Assembly: GCF_907165205.1 (NCBI RefSeq)
Contig: NC_058191.1
Coordinates: 29,778,064 to 29,842,063 of the forward strand
DNA from: Coccinella septempunctata
Taxonomy: Eukaryota; Arthropoda; Insecta; Coleoptera; Coccinellidae
Reading direction: 5' to 3'
Length of the DNA: 64,000 nucleotides
Below, in pieces: positions 58,001 through 64,000 of this stretch. A program made the position numbers and the translations under genes. Under the pieces are notes generated by a model, which saw nothing but the letters and a program-made list of their open reading frames with translations, searched no databases and was not told where the DNA came from. Within the stretch, counting starts at the first letter, position 1, and each line of letters opens with the position of its first letter.

Positions 58001-60779
58001 AATTTTAATGATAAAACCGGATTATTAACAAAAAATTTAAGAGTCCACGTATATTTTGTTGGATCAAGATAATAATTTGGCCAATTATTCAGTAGGAAAA
58101 TATCGTATTTGGATTAATTTACCGAGGAAAGAACTGACATCCGGTAATTTCAAAATTAAATGAATCAACGTCTCAGTGTGTTAGCATTATGTCAATTGAC
58201 AAACTGAAAATCTATAATTCTAAAGATTTTCACGAATTCATCTGATGAAAGGGTCTGATATAGGCTCCGAAACGTAACGAAGTTATCATTTATTTATAAC
58301 AAGGTTATCATTTTGAAATTCCATTTTTGTTCATTGTCAGGCCACAATTTTTTCTATCTGATTTGCTCCAAACTAATTAGTGTAAGATTTACACAGCAGC
58401 AAATCGATTATTTAAATTTTTAATTGATTTTGTTTCAGAAACTGGGCTTGAAAACCCTAAAGAATTTCAGAAGATGCTGTGTCCTTCCAGATTAAATCTC
58501 AATCGATATATCTAATATTCATTGTTTGTTTGAAGCAGCTCTTTCGATACAATGTTGTTCAACGAAAAATACTCGAACAATATGACTCCTTCTATAGACA
58601 AAATTATTCAAAATCTTCAAAATTATTTCCTTCAAATATTTTTATTCGGTTTTTTAACATCTTTACATTCTTGTCAATCATAAAACAATCTTGGTTTCGA
58701 AAATTCTGAGGAAGGAGTGACAGAAAAAATTCAATTCACTCTTTCGTCTTCCACAGGTGATAAATCCATAATTACCTCGAAATAGACAGCTTGCTGAACC
58801 AGTAACTTATCTGAATTATCTCGACCGCATTGTTTTCGTTTCGAAACAAAAGTGTTATCTCCTCGATGACACCAAAATGGAAAATTTCAGCCCCCAATGT
58901 GAGAAGCAGCATCGCAAAAGTACCCTCCGTTTCAACGTTGTATTTTAGTTTATCTGATGTTAGTATTTGTAGACTGATATTCTTTTGTGATCATTTTTTC
59001 TTTTCCGATTTTCAGAAAATCAGATTAATATTTTAACTATTTTATTAGTTTAGGTTGTGACGCAAGTCAAGTTATTTGGTGTCTTCCATAAATGTTATTG
59101 CAAATCGTATAATTTTCATCGTATCAATACTCAATTGTGTACTCCACGAGGATAGATATTCGTTGAAGGCACTTATTCAGGTCAATTAATGTTATATCAA
59201 CTACCAAGTGGGCCCCTTCAGCATTCTCTCTTGACAAATAGTAATTTTTTTCGTTCCGATAAATTGAACATGGTTGTGAGGAATTAACGAAATCAGAAAT
59301 AAGTAACGGGATATTGAATGAAATAACGAAAAATATTCATTGACAATGGAGCCACAATGAATGGAAATATCAGAATGCATTACGTATCTCATAGGAGAGA
59401 TAAAAGCAGGTGGATGAGTATTATCAAAGTGGAGAATAATAGGTTCAATCGAAATTTTTATGTAAATTACTATTGATTAGATACACTGATTGTGAGTTGA
59501 AACATTTTTTATTATCATTATGTAAGAAATTCTCATCATTATGGAAACATTGGAAACGATAACTATTTAGAATACAAGTGAAGAAGGCACTGATATTCTA
59601 ATACGAGTCCAAAATTAAAAAACGAGCTACGCATTCGATTTTCAATCAAATATTTCCCTTAATCAAGTGACTTTGTAGTACATTTATGTTTGGCTTGAAA
59701 TCTTTTATAACTGATAAGTTCCAAATGTATTTATGTATTGAGTAAGAATGGTACTTAGATGTAAATCAACATCCTGCTAAATACATTAAATTTAATCACT
59801 GTTAACCAATGAATCGCATATGAGACCCTAATAATAATGAATTCTGAAATATACAGTGTCGAAAAGCCAAATGTAATGAACTTATTATCTTGGTTGGTCT
59901 TTGACCCGTACGAATATTTCAACAGTAGATTCTTGAGGTCAAAAGAAACACTTTTTTCACTTACACTTTTTTCCGATCCGGTTCGGTTTAAACGGCCGTT
60001 GAAAAACCATTAAAAAATGTTATTTTGAGAGCTCTCTATCTCACAAACGGTTTTATCGAATGAAATGAATTTCGAAATATGGTTTTCCATTTATTTGATT
60101 AGCCTTTTTCGACAACAAGATATCACCCACGTCTTTCGGTTTTCTCATTATGACCAATACGTATCGTAAAAATACCAAAAATTCAAAGAGTTTTCGAGTA
60201 ATTTGATGTTCAAAAATAAAAAAAACTAACTGTGTATGAAAATTGAGAAACTGTGTGCTTTGGCTGAATATAACTCTGTTTGAAAGATCCACAGATGTGT
60301 AGTGTCGCAGATTTAGCTAGTTAACCTGAAAGTTATTTGTTTTTCCATGGGTGGCACAGCTCATTTTGAAAACTCAATATGGAGCCGAATCGCAAATAAT
60401 GATATAGGAGAAAAGTGTTTCTTTCGACAAGAATCTGCTGTTGAAATATTTGTACGATTCAAGGACTCACCCTCACTCACCGTGAAAATGAGAACCCTAC
60501 CTTCAACCCCATTCGATACAGGTGTAACCCTCAAGTTTTTAAATGTTTCGGGATATTTCAAGAATCTTCACAGTAACCGAAATAATTAATTTATTCCATT
60601 TTGTCTCCACACTGATTATGAATTTTTCTTCGCCTTCTTGATCGAATATCTTTTTTTACAGAAACCAAACAAATTCTCCATGGAGTATCAGGAACATTTA
60701 AGTCTGGAGATCTTACTGTCATCATGGGACCATCTGGAGCTGGAAAATCTACGCTGCTCAATATTCTGGCAGGATTTGT
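45776..60779 (+). CDS. Second ABCG half-transporter, 5' part only (two exons, continues beyond window)
   Basis: Exon 1 (45776-46016) and exon 2 (60662-60779) join through a split Glu codon into 119 residues plus two bases. Exon 1 gives a Ser-rich hydrophilic tail and the first NBD strand (AIDVRFDNITFQA). Exon 2 gives the pre-Walker strand (QILHGVSGTFKSGDLTVIMG) and Walker A GPSGAGKST at residues 103-111, followed by LLNILAGF, a typical ABCG sequence. The exon 1 donor phase matches that of gene 1, supporting common descent. The rest of the NBD and the membrane domain must lie beyond 64000; I found no further exon up to there. Intron 1 is 14.6 kb. The substrate is unknown; the family exports lipids or related molecules as dimers. 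Confidence 0.88.
46017..50110 (+). other. First part of intron 1 of ABCG gene 2
   Basis: Mostly AT-rich sequence without recognisable features. A GC-richer block at 49430-49680 is unidentified. At 49920-49938 a small perfect hairpin CTGGGTT-TGTT-AACCCAG is visible. Confidence 0.5.
50120..50620 (+). pseudogene. Non-LTR retrotransposon ORF remnant (R4/Dong- or R2-like C-terminal region)
   Basis: In alternating frames the plus strand reads MYKYLEVKQAR, then KSKNLIEAINICVC, SELSY-FGIISWITADL, SIERTKLPRHLRGKGVLDFS, LQEYFLNKTVLTKLYRVICD and ADSSTPLKL. This order (YKYLG..Q, L.K.LI.AIN.YA.P.LTY.FGI..W...DL, S...R..LPR...GRG..D, LR.YF, A...AD...TPL) is that of the region after the RT domain in R4/Dong-like elements. 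Stops and frameshifts make it a pseudogene. Clade assignment is from memory of family text. Confidence 0.6.
51640..52365 (+). pseudogene. Non-LTR retrotransposon reverse transcriptase remnant (jockey/CR1-like)
   Basis: Frames in succession spell KQKVRIVIDISDEGNIIFDV, QGSVLGPLLFQIYMNDH (from 51711, the RT hallmark), DDDTNLIKIF (site of the catalytic ADD motif), VKDWCSRNDLSLNPSKT, then KTVYFANIQSILSYGIVCCG, LFIKQKMALRPMLGMKYRQS and CRDVF. The order and spacing are those of RT domains 4-7 and the thumb. At the expected (F/Y)ADD the sequence reads NDDD, and frameshifts occur around 51750 and 52040; it is inactive. Confidence 0.8.
52366..55059. other. Gene-free part of intron 1 of ABCG gene 2
   Basis: AT-rich with no recognised gene. 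A weak inverted pair GCACGTTCAA/TTGAACGTGTG lies at 53417-53493 in a slightly GC-richer patch (53400-53780) that I cannot identify. Confidence 0.45.
55060..55160 (-). repeat. Dispersed repeat, copy 3 (fragment of the 17.84 kb family)
   Basis: The reverse complement shares CAATTGCTACTTCTTCAATA, GAAATGAAAAGGTTTCA and a GTCAAATCGTTA-TCGG-CAAT stretch with 17960-18060. Confidence 0.65.
55732..56380. repeat. Inverted-ended element, copy B (short form of 33.2 kb element)
   Basis: Ends: TTTTATTTTAGCACTCGGTT then GGCCATG, inverted at the right end. The left 250 bases match copy A (TGGGGTTATGA, AACATTTTTGGGTTTTAAAT, CACAATGTCGAATCTCTTCG), and the right 110 bases match copy A's right end (GTGGCAACGGC, ATGAGTGCCAACCT). 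It is an internal-deletion derivative of about 650 bases. Confidence 0.8.
57384..57426 (-). ncRNA. Hammerhead-like core in left arm
   Basis: Minus strand: CTGATGA (57417-57423), stem II AGTC-TGATATA-GACT extended by a G-C pair, GAAA (57393-57396), then CGTAACG, able to form a 2-bp stem III. The dinucleotide after it is AA, not UH preceded by U, so the cleavage site looks lost. The motif set is visible; catalysis is doubtful. Confidence 0.5.
57690..58008 (+). pseudogene. Penelope-like element: RT C-terminus and GIY-YIG endonuclease fragment
   Basis: One frame reads VIPYVNDLSEK, then KFNLRNVFKTQNE (RT C-terminal text like IPYV.GLSE....., N.R.VFK..N). The 77-codon frame from 57775 reads QKWKNCVHKISPICGKTYTG, EMSRPIEIKKREHKNNI and DHMMDWDNTKF, matching the GIY-YIG domain of Penelope-like elements (C-Y-I-C.CGK.YIG.T.R....R..EH, H..DW). 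YIG is YTG here. Stops between the pieces show decay, though the GIY-YIG frame itself is open to its natural end. Confidence 0.78.
58237..58285 (+). ncRNA. Hammerhead-like core in right arm
   Basis: CTGATGA (58242-58248), a stem II of G-C, G-U, G-C, U-G and C-G pairs closing the same TGATATA loop, GAAA (58269-58272), then CGTAACG and AA. The stem II bases differ from the left-arm copy, yet pairing is kept through wobbles, suggesting past selection on structure. The cleavage dinucleotide is not UH. Confidence 0.5.
58451..59879. other. Gene-free part of intron 1 of ABCG gene 2
   Basis: AT-rich sequence with short open frames only; no recognised element or exon. Confidence 0.5.
59880..60510. 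repeat. Foldback repeat, sister of 20.15-20.66 kb
   Basis: The left part shares GTAGATTCTTGAGGTCAAAA with GAAACACTTTTTTC and AACGG-TTTATCGAATGAAATG with the copy inside the hAT element. The right part has GACAAGAATCTGCTGTTGAA and GTACGATTCAAGGACTCACCCT, the inverted counterpart. It ends about 150 bases before exon 2 of ABCG gene 2. Confidence 0.65.
60662..60779 (+). CDS. ABCG gene 2, coding exon 2 (Walker A)
   Basis: The acceptor is TTTTTTTACAG and the donor GGATTTGT|GTGAGT (phase 2; an alternative GT two bases earlier is possible but gives a less typical donor). It encodes residues 81-119 with Walker A. Confidence 0.9.
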
Positions 60780-61690
60780 GTGAGTAGATTAATTTGTTCA
60801 TAAAACTCAGGTTTCTGAGTTTTGATATAAATAAAGTAATGGGAATTTGTAGTCGAACAAGGTCCTTATCAAGATTGCTCGTTGCTCCATCACAGATACT
60901 GAAATCGACATAATTTTCAAGCAAAAAATTCTAAAAATATTTTCAGTGGTGGTCTCATTCTTCGAGCTATTTCTATAACCAAACTAACATTTTTCGAAAA
61001 TCACAGTAGGTATATGACATCGAAATGAAAATGAGCAGATACTTGAGTATAACTTACATTATACGCTTTTCAACTTTCTGTAATTTTCTATGAGATTATC
61101 GCCAATGAGATATTTTTAACTTACTTCATGTTATGTTATTTTTCCATCAACGTCATGAAATATGTTTGGGAAGTTCCTAATTTTCACTGCGTCATATTTG
61201 CATCTTGCATCATACAAGGAAGAGAGCCTCATTCTGTTTCACAGAGTTTGAAAGGTCAATTAAGAACGTTATGGAGAGATCTGAGAACATTTCGTGTTAC
61301 ACCTGAAAATGTTTGTGTGGTGAAGATTAAGTATTTCGTTGATTCATTATTGGATTATCGTTAATTAACGTCCATTCATTGATTTTCAGCTGATAGATAA
61401 ACGAATTTATAATCAGAAATGATGTCGGTCACTACAAACGAACGCTTGCTGAAAATCCATTTTTCTTATTCTATCTGTTGCGTGAACACCATACTACTTT
61501 CATTTGAAACACAAAAGCTTAACTGAAATCATGTCCTGTTACTCGAGAGAGTGCAGTAATAATTTATGTGAAAGCTAGAACAAACTGCAATAATGTTGCA
61601 GTACCTATACAGGCGCATTCTGTTATAAACAATTAATTTCAAACGGTTATTATTATCGTTCGAATGAATTTTTGATTCAATATGCAGGTT
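60780..61690 (+). other. Start of intron 2 of ABCG gene 2, featureless
   Basis: No exon-like continuation of the NBD (for example a Q-loop region) is present on either side of plausible splice sites. The 78-codon frame at 61128-61364 does not resemble an ABC domain. Confidence 0.5.
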
Positions 61691-63207
61691 ATACAGGGTG
61701 TCCGGGGAGTAACTGTACATACTCATATCAGAGATAGAGTTGGACTAGCTGATTACGGATTGACTATAAAAAATTAATTTCTGGATATCCCTAGAAAGCG
61801 ACAGGGTGATTTTCCAACTTCATGGAAATACTTAGACCATCATAAAATCCAAACTTACTGACGGATATTATTGAAATTTAGGAGGTTCTTGACACATGCT
61901 AAGGTTGAGTCAGAAAGATCTCAATTATTCCATTATTCCAGGGCCGGACTCATTAATCTCCATTTAAAGTGTTCAGGGTAAAAAAACACTTTGTATTTCG
62001 AATTACAAATAATTGATTAGCTTTTTTGAAAGAAGCTAAATTATGCTTCAATTTTTGGCACCGCTCAAAGTTGTCACATCAACAATTATTTTTTTATGAA
62101 TTTTTTAATTTGGATAAAGTTCGAACATTGAAATTTTTTTACCTGAACAGGACATAGTCATCTTGTGCAGGTCGAAAATAAATAATAAATTTTCTTAGAA
62201 AAGTCACTGAAGGTGAAGAAGACTATAATAATTTGTTGATATACTGGGTGACCACCCCAGACGCGGATTTCACTTTGAGGGAGTAAATGAAGGTATTTTG
62301 AAAAAAAAATTGGTGATGTGTATAGGGTATACAGAAGCATATTTCAAAATTATTCTTATGTATACTGGGTGTTCGACAACAATGATATAGACCAAAGTTA
62401 CACTTCTTCCAGTGAAGAGAACAGCTGATGAACAGAATAATCAACTGTTGCGATATTTTAAGAAATAATGGTGATATGATTCGAAAGGCTGTAATTATCC
62501 AATTTGAAAATTCGGCAAGAGAAATGTATACAAGCTATTGGTTTTCATTTCGAACCACTTTTGAAATATCGTTGACTCAGCAATTCATTCGTTCCTATTT
62601 TTATTTTATTAGGTACTCTTTACTGTATTTTAGTTTTTTCATTTGTTATTGTCTCGTTATTGAAGTGCTTATTAAAGCTCTGAACTTTTTTGTAAATTTT
62701 CTACTAATACATTCGCATTTTATATTCAAACATGACATTTTCAGTTTTCTTAATGGTGAAAAATTCAAATTTTCGAATTTTATCCAAATTCAAAAATTCA
62801 TAAAAAAATAATTCTTGATGTGACAACTTTGAGTGATATCGAGAATTGAAGCATAATTTAGCTTCTTCCTAAAAAACGAATCAATTATTTGTCATTTGAA
62901 ATACAAAGTGTTTTTTTTGCCCTGAACACTTTAAATGAATATCAATGAGTCCGGCCCTGGAATAATGAAATAATTGATATATTTCTGACTTGACCTTAGC
63001 ATGTGTCAACAACCTCCCAAGTTTCAATAATATCCGTCAATAAGTTTGGATTTTATGATGGTCTAAGTATTTCCATGAAGTTGGAAAATCACCCTGTAGC
63101 TTTCTAGGGAAATCCAGAAATTAATTTTTTATAGTCAATCCGTAACCAGCTAGTCCAACTCTATCTCTGGTAAGAGTATGTACAGTTATTCCCCGGACAC
63201 CCTGTAT
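61691..63207. repeat. 1.5-kb foldback element with arms of about 450 bp
   Basis: The left end is ATACAGGGTGTCCGGGGAGT. The right end, reverse-complemented, is ATACAGGGTGTCCGGGGAAT. Arms 61691-62145 and 62755-63207 stay complementary throughout with few mismatches (shared GTTGGACTAGCTG, ATTTCTGGAT-TCCCTAGAAAG, CATCATAAAATCCAAACTTA, GGGCCGGACTCATT). The spacer of about 610 bases holds two further ACTGGGTG-like ends (62244, 62361). The 127-codon frame 62428-62811 (Phe/Ile-rich) is probably chance. Flanks offer at most an AT or TA duplication. Confidence 0.85.
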
Positions 63208-64000
63208 TTCTAGCTTCAAGCCGGATTTGATAAAATAGACGAAAATAGAGCACATTGTAATTGTTATAATCAACATAAGTTCAAGTGCAGCTGAAGGTTA
63301 CTCTATATGTATGGCTCACAGAATCACATGATCTAAATTACTCACGCTAAATGACTCAGTAATGACGCTTTGTTTGAAAAAGGAGAGTGATGCAACCTGT
63401 TGCTCCTTCTGTAGCTATCCTAATTTACTCATCCAGATTTTCTATAAATTTTTATTTAGACTATAAAAACCATTTATTTTTGGATTTTTGGAAGAGAATT
63501 TGAAATCAAATCAACTTCACTCAGACATAAGTTCAGTTATTATTGAATTTCGTCAAATATATATCATTTAGAATTTTACAGTAGGTCCTATAACTTTTCA
63601 CTTCTGTCTTGTGGTCACCACCATGCGCACACTTTTGTCGTGTCAGTGAAAGATCTCGTATGAAATCGAAAGTGAAATTCACTCTTGCGATCGCTAAAAA
63701 TGAGTATGATTATTCTCTCGAAGAGGATCCAATGTAGTGAAAGTGAGCCACTTTCATTTCCTGATAGGGTATACCCAGCCGTCTTTATTGTTTGAGAAGG
63801 CTGTGGCTATACATACAGAAACCAGAAATAAATTCGAATGAATTATGAAATTAAATAATTAATATAATCTGTTAAACTGAATCTCTGGTAGTGAAAACTT
63901 CTTAATAACTGATGTATTTATCAATTTATATTTTTCTTTGGCGTATTGAATTTTAAAACTATATCAGAATGAGTAACATGCTCTTCTATCATTTGATTTT
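63208..64000 (+). other. Intron 2 of ABCG gene 2, end of window
   Basis: AT-rich, with no exon or repeat recognised. The remaining ABCG gene 2 exons are expected beyond the window edge. Confidence 0.5.

Larger units (their letters stand above)
57222..58450 (+). mobile_element. Penelope-like element remnant in long inverted repeats
   Basis: Arms of about 390-410 bases (57222-57620 and 58040-58450) in inverted orientation share AATCGATTTGCT, AACAATGAACGAAAAATGGA-like text, CGTTACGTTTCGGAG, ACATCCGGTAATTTC-type text and TTGATCCGACAAAATA-ACGTGG. They enclose a Penelope-like coding remnant, and each arm carries a hammerhead-like core. It lies in intron 1 of ABCG gene 2. Confidence 0.75.

Noticed and set aside
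61128..61364. 78-codon frame considered as the next exon of ABCG gene 2
   Set aside because: It contains no Q-loop, signature or other NBD text and has no acceptor giving phase 2 continuity.
62428..62811. 127-codon frame rich in Phe, Ile and Tyr in the spacer of the large foldback
   Set aside because: It runs into the right arm, has low complexity and matches no transposase motif. It is most simply an AT-rich chance frame.
1..64000. tRNA, rRNA, snRNA or CRISPR-like arrays
   Set aside because: No cloverleaf with A/B boxes, no ribosomal signature and no regularly spaced direct repeats were seen by eye. Only a tRNAscan or Infernal run could exclude diverged copies.

Overview
The window is nuclear DNA from an insect, and a holometabolous insect such as a beetle fits best; this is an inference, because no marker fixes the species. 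The evidence is strong AT richness, split genes with GT-AG introns, insect-type TATA plus initiator promoters, a short interstitial tract of the insect telomere unit (CCTAA/TTAGG), and a dense load of insect-type transposable elements. There is no bacterial operon, CRISPR array or rRNA, and I found no tRNA.

Two host genes can be supported, both ABCG-subfamily half-transporters (ABCG1/ABCG4/white-like) on the + strand, head to tail. Gene 1 is complete: nine coding exons between 5127 and 22071 join in frame into a 637-residue protein with all ATP-binding-cassette motifs followed by six predicted membrane segments. Gene 2 starts at 45776. Only its first two coding exons are in the window (45776-46016 and 60662-60779, up to just past Walker A); the rest lies beyond 64000. 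Each gene has a TATA box about 31-34 bases before a plausible initiator. The pair looks like a local tandem duplication of lipid/sterol-type transporters, each probably acting as a dimer.

The rest is introns and a 23.5 kb intergenic region filled with mobile-element debris. Recognisable pieces are non-LTR retrotransposon remnants (10.2, 16.6, 50.1 and 51.6 kb), three Penelope-like element (PLE) remnants (23.4, 37.5 and 57.7 kb), two PIF/Harbinger elements with TTA target duplications (19.1 and 29.0 kb), a hAT element nested in the first of them with an 8-bp target duplication, a THAP-type remnant nested in a long foldback element (34.3 kb), and many foldback elements, including an 888-bp near-perfect palindrome (44.3-45.2 kb) and a 1.5-kb element with arms of about 450 bp (61.7-63.2 kb).

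The most interesting non-coding signal is a set of five hammerhead-ribozyme-like cores (CUGANGA ... GAAA ... short self-complementary stem III), all in or beside the PLE remnants. Two pairs sit in inverted terminal repeats flanking GIY-YIG endonuclease remnants. PLE-associated hammerheads are a described phenomenon; the arrangement, variation and state of these copies are what is worth checking.
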